DNA from: Ferrimicrobium acidiphilum DSM 19497
GTDB taxonomy: Bacteria > Actinomycetota > Acidimicrobiia > Acidimicrobiales > Acidimicrobiaceae
Assembly: GCF_000949255.1 (NCBI RefSeq)
Contig: NZ_JXUW01000001.1
Location: forward strand, 124,001 to 188,000
Direction of reading: 5' to 3'
DNA length: 64,000 bases
Shown: positions 33,472 through 42,653 of the stretch, piece after piece
How positions within the stretch are numbered: the first letter of the stretch is position 1
Layout: each line of letters opens with the position of its first letter
Translations under genes and position numbers: made by a program
Notes under the pieces: generated by a model
The model's input: only the letters and a program-made list of their open reading frames with translations
Database searches by the model: none
Told to the model about the DNA's origin: nothing

Positions 33472-34296
33472 GTGACCAAACAGCTCATCCTTGTTGCGGA
33501 GGGTCTCGGCACTACTGAGGCGACAACGGCTGGGGGGTTCTTGGCCCTGCGAAGTGGCTTCGCAACCGGCGGCAGGCTCGTAGTTGTTGGCGCATGGGCT
33601 CGTGAAGTAGTGCGCCGCTACCGCGGCGAAGACTTGGGCGTTGAACTTGTTCTGACATCGCCGCATCCAATCCTTGGCTATCGGCCACTCACTCATGCAC
33701 CAACGCTCATGGGCGGCGAAGGAACCTTTCCCACCACTACTGACGATCTGCTCGAACACGCCGATGCCGGCGAGGTGTATCGCGAGCTGCGCGCCCAACT
33801 TGAGCGCGCTATCCTCTGGGGTATCAGCGTCTCACATTTAGCCATACTCCATGATGCAGTATGGCCTAGGGCAGATCTAGCCGATGCAGTATTCGACCTC
33901 GCCGATGAGTTCCGAGTTGCGCTTCGGCTGACGCCTAGCTACAGTGAGGCAAATCTCGGCTACGACGCATATATCTTGGCTTGCAACCGCGGAATTGCAA
34001 CGATCGATCACACCCTCAAGGCGACGCCAGCTGAGCTCTCCACCACAGATGCACTTCTGCATTGCATATCGAAAGAGATGGCCACCGAACTCGATGGCAT
34101 TATCGAGTTAGCACTCAGCTTTGCCGCCAACACGCCAGAAATTCGCTCATTTGGTTCCCGGGAGATCCACATCATCGATCCACACAGTTTTACTCAACAA
34201 GCGGCAATTCTAAAGGAACTCCTGCAGCAGCGACATGTCGAGTCTGAGACCTATCGACGTATCACGCACGCCCGCCAGCAACAACGCAAAGCATAA
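33472..34296 (+). CDS. ChbG/YdjC-like deacetylase fold, active site degenerate
   Basis: 274-aa protein aligning along its length with actinobacterial ChbG/YdjC carbohydrate deacetylases (LGVELVLTSPHPI, THAPTLMGGEGTFP, ELRAQLERAILWG). The catalytic and metal-binding residues are lost: the DDFG of the first strand reads E-G-L-G, and the HLDSH block reads HLAILH. It is therefore probably not an active deacetylase. GTG 33472, 14 bp after ftsH. Function unknown; a sugar-binding or regulatory role is possible. Confidence 0.6.
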   Translation: MTKQLILVAEGLGTTEATTAGGFLALRSGFATGGRLVVVGAWAREVVRRYRGEDLGVELVLTSPHPILGYRPLTHAPTLMGGEGTFPTTTDDLLEHADAGEVYRELRAQLERAILWGISVSHLAILHDAVWPRADLADAVFDLADEFRVALRLTPSYSEANLGYDAYILACNRGIATIDHTLKATPAELSTTDALLHCISKEMATELDGIIELALSFAANTPEIRSFGSREIHIIDPHSFTQQAAILKELLQQRHVESETYRRITHARQQQRKA

Positions 34297-34657
34297 GTAC
34301 TCCACTCACGCGCCCAACCTAATCAAACCAAACACAAGTACTTGCCCTCGATAGCCTGGCCCGTGAAACATTCATCGCGTCCACCACAGAAGCACAGCAC
34401 CGAGCCACACGGAAACCACACCAGCTACATGCCTATTTTCCTATACATTTCCATTATTCGACGGTCTTGGTGCGACATACCACATGCCCTGGATGACCAT
34501 GTGATCGCCCCCAACCAATGATGATCTACTGCCTATACCATGTTGTTGCCATACATAGCTGACGCCAACGCTGGGTGACAGGTTCTGCTTGGCTTATTTT
34601 TGGAAACCTATACCCGAGACCGTCGGGAGTCCTCGCCCTTCAGCCGTAGAGAGGACT
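34297..34657. other. non-coding interval with one hairpin
   Basis: No gene is supported. At its right end AGTCCTC (34628-34634) and GAGGACT (34651-34657) form a 7-bp stem with a 16-nt loop immediately after the phosphatase stop. It could act as a weak terminator for the minus-strand unit. A short AAGTACT repeat occurs near 34300 and 34340. No RNA gene is recognised. Confidence 0.5.
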
Positions 34658-35440
34658 TCACGAACCCGTGTTAATAGCCGCCCTACGCAGTTCCAAGAGG
34701 CGTGATGTGCGCTGCCTAGAACTACTGGCCACCAATCCTGCTCCTTCGGGTTGAGCTCTATAGCTTGACCCGTCGCCCATTTGCACCGAGCCACCCATTT
34801 TGGTCACAGCGTAGGCTCCGGGTACATGATCCCAGGGCAGCACACGCTCGTAGATCAGAAAGTCGAGCCTCCCACACACTAGATCGACGTAATCGCTCCC
34901 TGCACAGCCTGATCCATCGACGATATCGAACTCATTCACGAGTGCAGTACTCATCTGATCGACTATGCGGCGAGGTAGGAAGCGGGCAGATATGACTCCA
35001 CGCCCACGCTCTCTATGATGCTCAACTGAGGCCTTCCCACCGATGACCCTAACCCCGGTTGCATCCGCTAAAAGAGCTGGACCGCCATGGAGACGGATAC
35101 AACTCAACTGCGGCGAACCATCAACCACCAGCGCAGCCATAGTCGCTACCGGTCCGCTTCCGGTTACATAGTTGGCGGTTCCATCCAGCGGATCCACAAT
35201 CCACACCTGGCCTTGAGCGATCCAATTGAGCCAAGACGAGTCTTGGCTCGCAGCCTCCTCTGCAAGCACTCGACTTCCCGAGAGCAACGAAGAAAGGCTC
35301 TCCGTAAGCGCCGCTTCGATCACCAGATCGAGTTCGGTGACCCACTCGCCTGTCGACTTCTCCCACGCCCTGTGCTCAACGTTACCCGCCTGCTCTATAG
35401 ACGCGTCGATGAGTGCAAGGACCGCCTGGGTATCCGGCAA
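34658..35440 (-). CDS. inositol monophosphatase-family phosphatase
   Basis: 260-aa member of the IMPase family: LAEEAAS, the metal site WIVDPLDGTANYVTG and LPWDHVPGAYAV (the C-terminal W-D motif). Actinobacterial homologues act on inositol phosphate, histidinol phosphate or fructose-1,6-bisphosphate; the sequence does not decide among these. TTG 35440 start with a GGGGAG site, directly after the SCP2 gene stop. It forms an operon with the SCP2-like and Mca genes; inositol phosphatase would fit mycothiol supply, but that is inferred only from position. Confidence 0.88.
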   Translation of the reverse strand: MPDTQAVLALIDASIEQAGNVEHRAWEKSTGEWVTELDLVIEAALTESLSSLLSGSRVLAEEAASQDSSWLNWIAQGQVWIVDPLDGTANYVTGSGPVATMAALVVDGSPQLSCIRLHGGPALLADATGVRVIGGKASVEHHRERGRGVISARFLPRRIVDQMSTALVNEFDIVDGSGCAGSDYVDLVCGRLDFLIYERVLPWDHVPGAYAVTKMGGSVQMGDGSSYRAQPEGAGLVASSSRQRTSRLLELRRAAINTGS

Positions 35441-35842
35441 CTACTCCCCTATATGGTCGAAATCAGTCCGCCGGGCGAGCTCGCGCTCTAACTCCTGATA
35501 CTCGCTCGATCCAGTGATCGGAAGGAGTTGCATAAGGAGATCGAGATTACCATCAACGCGAAGCCTGCCCTCCATGAAGGCACTCGTCGCATCGGTCGCA
35601 CCAGTCTGCATGCTACGAGCATCATCGAGCGAGACGGAGAGCTCGACATCTGGACTCGTGTGTTCGCCAAGTCCGGCGCCGCCAAGCTGCCCATCCTGAA
35701 TAGTCCAGTAGTAGCTGTACTCCGTGCCGTCAGCATCGGTAAGAAAGTACTGCAGCGTCGCCGAGACCCCAGCCTGGTAGGGCATCGCAGCTCCGAGCTC
35801 CAGGGTATCTGCAATCCATCCTTCTGAGAGCCAGGACGCCAC
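35441..35842 (-). CDS. SCP2-like sterol/lipid-binding domain protein
   Basis: 133 aa from GTG 35842 (GGAGAG site), the first start that does not overlap the mca stop. A longer frame to 36025 reads through mca. Features of the SCP2 fold are visible: EYSYYWTIQDGQLG, a repeated acidic SPDVELSVSLDDARSM helix and AFMEGRLRVDGNLDLLMQL. A single SCP2 domain binds a hydrophobic ligand; it has no catalytic residues. It lies between mca (1 nt away) and the inositol phosphatase (adjacent). Confidence 0.8.
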   Translation of the reverse strand: MASWLSEGWIADTLELGAAMPYQAGVSATLQYFLTDADGTEYSYYWTIQDGQLGGAGLGEHTSPDVELSVSLDDARSMQTGATDATSAFMEGRLRVDGNLDLLMQLLPITGSSEYQELERELARRTDFDHIGE

Positions 35843-35843
35843 G

Positions 35844-36692
35844 TCAGCGCTCTCCGAATCCGGCAAACAGGTCTGTCTCCTGGTATCCATCAGGAGAGCC
35901 GACAAGGTGATACTCCTCATATGGATAGACCTGCGCGAGCTCCTCTGGCGAGAGTGCGAACCAAAACGGTGAATTCGGATCCACCTGGGTCTCGTGCGCC
36001 AGTAAAGCAGCACGTCCCACACCAATAAACTCGCTCACATCGATATGAGTGGTGACAAGATCATCATCACCCTCCCGCTCTGCCATCCTGAAGGGAAGTT
36101 CGATACCTTTCGCGGCGATAGCATTGCTCAACGCCTCGAAACGAGCACGAACCCATAGCGACCAGTACCATTTCTCCACCCAATGAGGAGCTCCAAGCTC
36201 GGGAGCGAACGTGGGGTCATTTGCCCACTCACGGGCCACCTTCGCCACCTCATAGACTCGAAGATGATCCGGATGAGGATAACTGACTTGGCGTTCACCG
36301 TAGCTGATCATCACCTGAGGGCGCTCTCGCCGAAGAATAGCAACAAGTGGACGTACTGCAACCTCAAGGGGCACAGCGGCGAAACAATTTTCATGACTAT
36401 TTGCCTCGCTACCGGGCATTCCTGAGTCCCGAAATCCAAGCAGCTCCACATCTTGATACCCAATGATCTCGGCTGAGCGGGCGAGCTCCTTCATCCTCAA
36501 CTCTGGCAACTCTTCAGGATCACGTCCTTTGAACGCAGGATTGAGAAACTCACCCTCTTCACCGCCTGTAGCAGTGACTAGCACCGAACGCACACCCTCC
36601 TCGGCGTACTTGGCGATAGTGGCAGCGCCCTTAGATGCCTCATCATCGGGATGAGCATGAATGCTCACAATAGTTCGCTGATCCTTCGACAC
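35844..36692 (-). CDS. mca: mycothiol S-conjugate amidase
   Basis: 282-aa LmbE/PIG-L-fold zinc amidase. H12-A-H14-P-D16-D17-E18 and PHPDH form the metal site; SKGAAT, GGEEGEFLNPAF and LGFRDSG are typical of Mca rather than MshB. Mca hydrolyses mycothiol S-conjugates to a mercapturic acid and GlcN-inositol for detoxification. GTG 36692 with GGAGGAG. First gene of a unit with the SCP2-like and IMPase genes. Its presence supports a mycothiol-using actinobacterium. Confidence 0.9.
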   Translation of the reverse strand: MSKDQRTIVSIHAHPDDEASKGAATIAKYAEEGVRSVLVTATGGEEGEFLNPAFKGRDPEELPELRMKELARSAEIIGYQDVELLGFRDSGMPGSEANSHENCFAAVPLEVAVRPLVAILRRERPQVMISYGERQVSYPHPDHLRVYEVAKVAREWANDPTFAPELGAPHWVEKWYWSLWVRARFEALSNAIAAKGIELPFRMAEREGDDDLVTTHIDVSEFIGVGRAALLAHETQVDPNSPFWFALSPEELAQVYPYEEYHLVGSPDGYQETDLFAGFGER

Positions 36693-36789
36693 GTCTCCTC
36701 CATCAACCTCGCATCTTGTTAGCTTCCAGGCTAACTGCCAAACAGCTGTGGCAAGACCGATGAAGAGGTTCGGGTATCGGCGAGCTATC

Positions 36790-38088
36790 TTAACGGTCTA
36801 TCGACAGCAACTCCAATTGAGCCGCAAAGTGCTCCCTGGCCGCCGCACGTCTGGTTGCAATCAACTCGGTTGGCTCTGTTGCTGGGTCGTAGTCTCGCAG
36901 TATCTGCCGAGCAACCGTCATGCGATGCACCTCATCCGGTCCATCATAAATTCGGGCTGCTCTCGCGGCACGATACATCTTCTCCAACGGGAGATCCGAC
37001 GAGAAGCCCAATCCTCCATGCACCTGTATAGCTCGATCGATCACGTTATAGAGGACCTGAGCCCCAAAGTACTTTATCATCGAGATCTCGGTACGTGCCG
37101 CCTTCTGTCCCTTCTGGTCAATCATCCAAGCAGCATGTAGAGTCATTAGTCGTGCCGCGGACATCTCAGCAGCGGAATCAGCAATCCAGTTCTGGACCGT
37201 CTGCTTGGCGGCGAGTGGCTCCCCAAACACCTCTCTTGAGACGGCCCGCTCGCACATCATCGCAAACGCACGCTGTGATTGCCCAAGCCATCGCATGCAG
37301 TGATGGATCCTCCCTGGCCCAAGTCGGCTCTGTGCAAGAGCAAAACCCATACCCTCGTGCCCAATCAAGTGATCGAGTGGAACTCGAACGCTCTCGTAGA
37401 TGATCTCGGCGTGATTACCATAGGACCCTGCATGGACCACAGGATCCTCCATCGTCGGTATATCGCGCACCACCCTAACCCCCGGCGTCTCCTTCGGAAC
37501 CAGCAGCATGGACATCGCTTGACGGACTGGGGCGTCGGGCACGGTGCGTACCATAACGATTAGGAAGTCAGCGACCGATCCATTCGTCGTGTACCACTTG
37601 TGACCGTTGATCACCCACTCATCACCATCACGGACGGCCGTGGCGCTGATACGAGTTGGATCGGCCCCAGCATCCGGTTCAGTCATCGAAAATCCACTCG
37701 AAAGCTCTCCTCGGAGTAGAGGTTCGAGATACATGTCACGTTGGAATTCAGCTCCATTTGCCTCGATGCCAAGCGCGAGTAGCTCCGCATTTCCAGAATC
37801 GGGTGCGTTGTTGCCAAATACGATCGGGGCAATTGGCGACATACCTAAAATCTCACTGATAAGACCTAGCTTGACCTGACCAAATCCTTGTCCACCGAGT
37901 TCGGGAGGCAGATGGGCGGCGAAGAGTCCACGTTCTTTAACCTGCTCCTGCAGAGGCTTGATCATCACCTTGAGCGCTGGGGTATCAAGGTCAAGCGCCT
38001 CAAGAGGGAGGATCTCGTTCTCAACCAATGACCTCACCCAGACTAGCTGCGCCTCAAAGTCAGGTTCCGTTGCAAAATCCCAAGCCAT
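36790..38088 (-). CDS. acyl-CoA dehydrogenase (ACAD10/11-like)
   Basis: 432-aa flavoprotein. The N-terminal helical domain, FSMTEPDAGADPTRI, HKWYTTNGSVADF, the FAD segment VHGGLGFSSDLPL and the end RIYDGPDEVHRMTVARQILR, which carries the glutamate at the normal position for the catalytic base. The whole pattern resembles ACAD10/11-type dehydrogenases. Unlike the first dehydrogenase in this window it keeps the catalytic Glu. Isolated between the mca unit and a substrate-binding lipoprotein. Confidence 0.92.
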   Translation of the reverse strand: MAWDFATEPDFEAQLVWVRSLVENEILPLEALDLDTPALKVMIKPLQEQVKERGLFAAHLPPELGGQGFGQVKLGLISEILGMSPIAPIVFGNNAPDSGNAELLALGIEANGAEFQRDMYLEPLLRGELSSGFSMTEPDAGADPTRISATAVRDGDEWVINGHKWYTTNGSVADFLIVMVRTVPDAPVRQAMSMLLVPKETPGVRVVRDIPTMEDPVVHAGSYGNHAEIIYESVRVPLDHLIGHEGMGFALAQSRLGPGRIHHCMRWLGQSQRAFAMMCERAVSREVFGEPLAAKQTVQNWIADSAAEMSAARLMTLHAAWMIDQKGQKAARTEISMIKYFGAQVLYNVIDRAIQVHGGLGFSSDLPLEKMYRAARAARIYDGPDEVHRMTVARQILRDYDPATEPTELIATRRAAAREHFAAQLELLSIDR

Positions 38089-38170
38089 CTCCGCATCCCT
38101 TCTCGTCCCTACCTCGACTCTATCACCAACGACGCCTCGAGCCAGAGCAGGCGATGTCGCTTGAGTCGAG

Positions 38171-39349
38171 TTACAGGTTTGGAGGGGCGGCGAGTCTAGG
38201 TGGAGTGGTCGTTACTCGTGTTCCGTCAACGTATACGGGACGAGTCGTACCTGTCAAGACGGCACCTTGAAATCCCGTAGCCGCACTCCATGAGCCGAAG
38301 GCCGGTATAGTCGGGTCGAACCGATGCCGTGCGAGGCTCGTCAGAATCGCCCTACGACTGGGATTGATCCCCGCAGAGCGAAGCAACTCGATCGACATCG
38401 TGGCGGCATAGATGCCATCAAGAGTTGCCGGGTCAAGCGCCACCTTTGGCGCTAGCAAGCGATCGACAGCCTCTAGGTATCCGTTCCAGGCGGCGCTGAG
38501 TGCGCTCCGCGGAACCCATGGTCCAAGACGCATCACCGTACCATGAAACGTCGGCACCGCTGCTCGTAGTTGCGCACGCGAAGTGGAGCTCTCGGCAGCG
38601 ATCACTGTCGGTGCCTCATTCAAAGCTGCGAGGGTAGCAAGAAGCCTGGTGGTCACCGATGCTGGTGCAAAGCTGATCACCAAGTCTGGCACTCTCTTTG
38701 CCAACTGGGCGGTGCCTTGCAGTTTTCCAGTCGTGCCGTAGCTGAGTTGTTCGGGCGACGTCTTGAAACCAAGATCAGTGGCGATGCCTGGCACCGTAGT
38801 CGACGACACCACTGCAATCGTTCCGTTAGCAAGATCAAGACTTGCTAGCAGAGGTCCAAGCTCAGTCGCTGTGGCGGTGAGTGGAGAGACCGTGTTGGCA
38901 GTATTAGGTCCTGTCGCTTGCCCCGTCGGGAACAACTGCAAGATGCCGGAACTGCTCGCCTCCGTTGACACGGAGTTAGCAATCGAGGACGGAGCGTCAC
39001 CGATCAGAGCGAAGGCACCGACGGTAGCGCTCAGGTAGTTCGTCTCGTCTGCTGCAATTGAGGGTTGCCCTGCATCATCCTTTACCACCAGGCCGAGTTG
39101 CCTTCCGTAGACGCCATGGTGCTGGTTGAAGAGACGTAGTACCGCCCGTATGCCAGCCACCTCGTCAACTGCGTTTTGATGCGAGACCCCCTCGGCATTG
39201 ACCTCTGTTGCAAAGAGGACGCTAGATGCGGTCACCCCAGGAGCGGACGCAAGAGGTGTGGCCAAGCTTGTCGCTTGACTTCCGCAGCTGGCGAGTACTA
39301 GAGCAGCCAAAGTAACCACTAACGCTGTGCTGATCACCCGGTGCTGCAT
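38171..39349 (-). CDS. substrate-binding lipoprotein (branched-chain amino acid type)
   Basis: 392 aa with a signal peptide and lipobox LASCGS near residue 18-23. The mature part follows a Peripla_BP_6 pattern (LFATEVNAEG, AVLRLFNQHHGVYGRQL, VVKDDAGQPS, AFALIGDAPS). These are the binding subunits of ABC importers of the LivJ group or receptors linked to sensors. No permease or ATPase genes are near, so it is orphan here. Ligand unknown. Confidence 0.8.
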   Translation of the reverse strand: MQHRVISTALVVTLAALVLASCGSQATSLATPLASAPGVTASSVLFATEVNAEGVSHQNAVDEVAGIRAVLRLFNQHHGVYGRQLGLVVKDDAGQPSIAADETNYLSATVGAFALIGDAPSSIANSVSTEASSSGILQLFPTGQATGPNTANTVSPLTATATELGPLLASLDLANGTIAVVSSTTVPGIATDLGFKTSPEQLSYGTTGKLQGTAQLAKRVPDLVISFAPASVTTRLLATLAALNEAPTVIAAESSTSRAQLRAAVPTFHGTVMRLGPWVPRSALSAAWNGYLEAVDRLLAPKVALDPATLDGIYAATMSIELLRSAGINPSRRAILTSLARHRFDPTIPAFGSWSAATGFQGAVLTGTTRPVYVDGTRVTTTPPRLAAPPNL

Positions 39350-39428
39350 CGGGCATCACTCTAGCACGTCATCGACTGGACCTAGTTACACTAGGCTTAA
39401 GGATATAACCACGGCTCACCGCTACGGC

Positions 39429-42400
39429 TTATTGAAAGTCACGCGAACGAAGTACGGGCGCACCCTCAAGAGCCATCACCTTTGAGGCGATCACTGACTT
39501 CACCTCTCCGCTTCGCTGCAATCTCCCAGTTACCAGCACGGCAGAGGAGAGGGCCGCCTCGCGGAAGCGAACCCAGACTCCAGGGCGAATAAGAACGTTA
39601 ATCAACCCAGTCTCATCCTCCAGGTTTAGAAAGACCACACCCTTGGCCGTACCTGGGCGCTGCCGGTGTGTGACGATGCCAGCCACGGTCACCTTGGCTC
39701 CATCATCCAACGCCCCCAAGCCGTCAGAGCGTACGATATCCGATCGACTCAAGGATGAACGCAGAAGCTCCATCGGATGACCCTTGGTCACAAAGCCCAG
39801 CGCGTGTGACTCCATAAGCTGTCGTTCGGCCTCGGTGAGAACTTCAAAAGTGGGTTGACTTCCATTAGCGACGATATCAGAGAGCCCTCTACGGTCTCGC
39901 ACCACCTCTCCGCTCTGCCAAATCACCGACCGTCGGTGTTGGCCGAAACAGTCAAACGCCCCTGCCTTTGCAAGGTTGATTACTTGGAGCTCGCTGAGTG
40001 GAACACGGTCGAGTACCCCCCTCCAAGAGGTATAGGGACCGCCTTCGATGATCGCCTGGGCCTTCTTATCTCCGACACCGCGTATGGTGTCAAGTCCGAC
40101 TCGGAGAAAGACCTCGCCATCGTAAACCTGTAGGTCAGTCGATGCAGATCCTCGATTTACATCCGGGGGCAATGCAGCAACTCCATGTCGCGCAGCATCT
40201 CGCAGTAACGTCTGAGGTGACCAAAATCCCATTGGCTGCGAACGCAAGATCCCAGCATAAAACGCCGCTGGGTAGTGAAGCTTGAACCATGCGCTGATAT
40301 AGACGAGATAGGCAAAGGAGGCGGCATGACTCTCAGGAAAGCCGAAATTCGCAAAGGCAGCGAGCTTTTGGTAAATCTCCTCCTTCGCTAGATCATCGAC
40401 CCCGTTCGCCTCCATGCCAGCGAAAAGACGCCGTTTGAGTCGCTCCATGCGCTCAGTCGACCTCCGAGAACTCATCGCCTGTCGAAGCTCGTCCGCCTGC
40501 GACGGGGAGAATCCAGCCACATCCATCGCCATCTGCATGAGTTGCTCCTGGAAAAGGGGCACCCCCAAAGTCTTGGAGAGCGAACGTTCGAGCAGTGGAT
40601 GAGGATAGGTAACCGCCTCCTCTCCGCTCCGACGGCGGAGATAGGGATGAACCGACCCGCCTTGGATTGGCCCTGGTCTGATAAGCGCTACTTCGACCAC
40701 AAGATCATAAAAACATGTCGGCTTGAGTCGTGGCAACGTCGCCATCTGTGCACGCGACTCGACCTGAAAAAGACCGATGGAATCAGCATGTTGCAACATC
40801 ACATACACCTGTTCCTCCTGGGGTAACAGGGCGATGTCGACCGTCACTCCATAGGCGTCCTTCACAAGATCGACCATCTCGTGGATCGCGCCTAGCATAC
40901 CCAGACCAAGGAGGTCGAACTTCACTAGCCCCATCTGAGCACAGTCGTCCTTGTCCCACTGCAAGACGCTGCGGTCCAGCTTGCGTGCCCATTCGACTGG
41001 GCATACCTCGATGATAGGACGATCGCAGATCACCATTCCCCCTACATGCAGACCTAGGTGTCGAGGTGTGTATTCGAGGTCGAGCGCGACCTCGGCGATG
41101 TCCGCCGGGACCTCGAGTAGCGGGTGTCCACGATGATCACGCGCCTCAAATGAGGCACGTAACGAACCACGTCGTTCAACCTGGCGTGACCACCGATCGA
41201 TCTCTATCAACGGAACGCCATACACACGCGCCGTATCTCGAAGAACCGAGCGTGCTCGGTAGGTGATCAGGCTAGCTACCTGGGCGGCGTACTCTCTACC
41301 ATAACGCCGATAGACATACTGCAGCACCTCTTCACGTCGGCCACTCTCAATATCGACATCGATGTCAGGCGGACCATCACGCTCTGGAGAGAGAAAGCGT
41401 TCGAATAGAAGCCCAAGAGCCACAGGGTCGGCATTGGTGATACCAAGTGCATAGCAGACGGCAGAATTGGCCGCTGAACCCCGACCTTGGCAGTAGATCC
41501 CTTCCCTTCGACAAAAATCGACCAGATCGGCTACCACCAAGAAGTAGCCGGCAAAACCCAATGTATCGATAATCTCGAGCTCGTAAGCGAGTTGGCCATA
41601 GGCTCCTGGGATGCGCTCAGCATCCACGGAACCATAGCGCTTCGGTGCGCGTTCAAAGGTAAGGTGGCGGAGCCATGAGATATCTGTCTCGCCTGCTGGA
41701 GCAAGCGAACGTGGTAGGCCCGGGGCAATGAGGTGCAACGGGAAACGACAACGCTCCATCACCTCAACGGTCTGTGCCACGACGCCAGGATAACGCACAA
41801 AATGCAACCGCTGCTCCCTTGGCGTTCGTAATCGGGGTACCCCAGCACTCGGAAGATATCCATCGAGCTCGGCAAGTTTGGAGTTTGATCGAATAGCTGC
41901 CGCTACTGTAGCTCGTAGCTGACCGCGACTATTTAGGGCATGCACATTCTGTGTTGCAACAAGTGGAAATCCACGCTGAACGGCGAGTTCAGCCAAGAAA
42001 TCTGCTCGAATCGTATCCAATGGATCGCCATGATCGTTGATCTCAATGACTAATGCATCATGACCGAAACGTTCCTCCAACTCGTTCAATCGATGTCGAG
42101 CTGCCTTGGGTCCCTGTTCGATGAGGGCACGCGAGAGTGGACCCTTACGGCATCCAGTCAACACAACCCAACCGTCATGTGGTTGATTTGTGGCCAGCTG
42201 ATCGAGCGACAACGAGAAGACTCCTTTAGATCCCCCACGAAGGTGTGCCTCGGCAATCGTACGCGAAAGCGCCTGATAACCCTCGATCGAGGCTGCGAGA
42301 ACGAGCAGGTGCTCTCCTTTCGGATCAGGTGTCGCGGTGCGGACCTCGGCATCACCAAGCGTCAACTCAGCTCCGATAATCGGCTGGATCCCCAGCGATC

Positions 42401-42650
42401 GCGCAGCTGTCAAAAATCGAGGCACACCGTAGAGACCATTATGGTCGGTGAGCGCGATCCCAGCGAGGCCGGCTTGGCTCGCAGCAACAACGAGATCCTC
42501 TGGCGAAACGACACCGTCGAGAAAGCTGAAATAGCTGTGCGCATGCAGCTCTGCATAGGCGGGTTCTCGATCGTCGCTGAGATTAGATTGCGTTGAATCT
42601 AAGTCGCGAACTCGCTGGATCGGTTGTTCTAGCTCTCGGTAGGATGGCAT
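39429..42650 (-). CDS. dnaE2: error-prone DNA polymerase DnaE2 (ImuC)
   Basis: 1073-aa C-family polymerase. N-terminal PHP domain (AYAELHAHSYFSFLDG, ALTDHNGLYG), palm with the acidic triad PDIDVDIESG around residue 428, beta-binding and helix-hairpin regions, and a C-terminal OB domain (VTVAGIVTHRQRPGTAKG). Shorter than replicative DnaE1, and directly downstream of imuA' and imuB. It is the translesion polymerase of the actinobacterial mutasome; ImuB brings it to the clamp. The three genes are spaced 0-3 bp, one operon. ATG 42650. Confidence 0.96.
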   Translation of the reverse strand: MPSYRELEQPIQRVRDLDSTQSNLSDDREPAYAELHAHSYFSFLDGVVSPEDLVVAASQAGLAGIALTDHNGLYGVPRFLTAARSLGIQPIIGAELTLGDAEVRTATPDPKGEHLLVLAASIEGYQALSRTIAEAHLRGGSKGVFSLSLDQLATNQPHDGWVVLTGCRKGPLSRALIEQGPKAARHRLNELEERFGHDALVIEINDHGDPLDTIRADFLAELAVQRGFPLVATQNVHALNSRGQLRATVAAAIRSNSKLAELDGYLPSAGVPRLRTPREQRLHFVRYPGVVAQTVEVMERCRFPLHLIAPGLPRSLAPAGETDISWLRHLTFERAPKRYGSVDAERIPGAYGQLAYELEIIDTLGFAGYFLVVADLVDFCRREGIYCQGRGSAANSAVCYALGITNADPVALGLLFERFLSPERDGPPDIDVDIESGRREEVLQYVYRRYGREYAAQVASLITYRARSVLRDTARVYGVPLIEIDRWSRQVERRGSLRASFEARDHRGHPLLEVPADIAEVALDLEYTPRHLGLHVGGMVICDRPIIEVCPVEWARKLDRSVLQWDKDDCAQMGLVKFDLLGLGMLGAIHEMVDLVKDAYGVTVDIALLPQEEQVYVMLQHADSIGLFQVESRAQMATLPRLKPTCFYDLVVEVALIRPGPIQGGSVHPYLRRRSGEEAVTYPHPLLERSLSKTLGVPLFQEQLMQMAMDVAGFSPSQADELRQAMSSRRSTERMERLKRRLFAGMEANGVDDLAKEEIYQKLAAFANFGFPESHAASFAYLVYISAWFKLHYPAAFYAGILRSQPMGFWSPQTLLRDAARHGVAALPPDVNRGSASTDLQVYDGEVFLRVGLDTIRGVGDKKAQAIIEGGPYTSWRGVLDRVPLSELQVINLAKAGAFDCFGQHRRSVIWQSGEVVRDRRGLSDIVANGSQPTFEVLTEAERQLMESHALGFVTKGHPMELLRSSLSRSDIVRSDGLGALDDGAKVTVAGIVTHRQRPGTAKGVVFLNLEDETGLINVLIRPGVWVRFREAALSSAVLVTGRLQRSGEVKSVIASKVMALEGAPVLRSRDFQ

Positions 42651-42653
42651 TGT

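Noticed and set aside
42060-42596. 178-codon plus-strand ORF
   Set aside because: It is antisense to dnaE2, whose family motifs are intact across the same region; no ribosome-binding site or family similarity.
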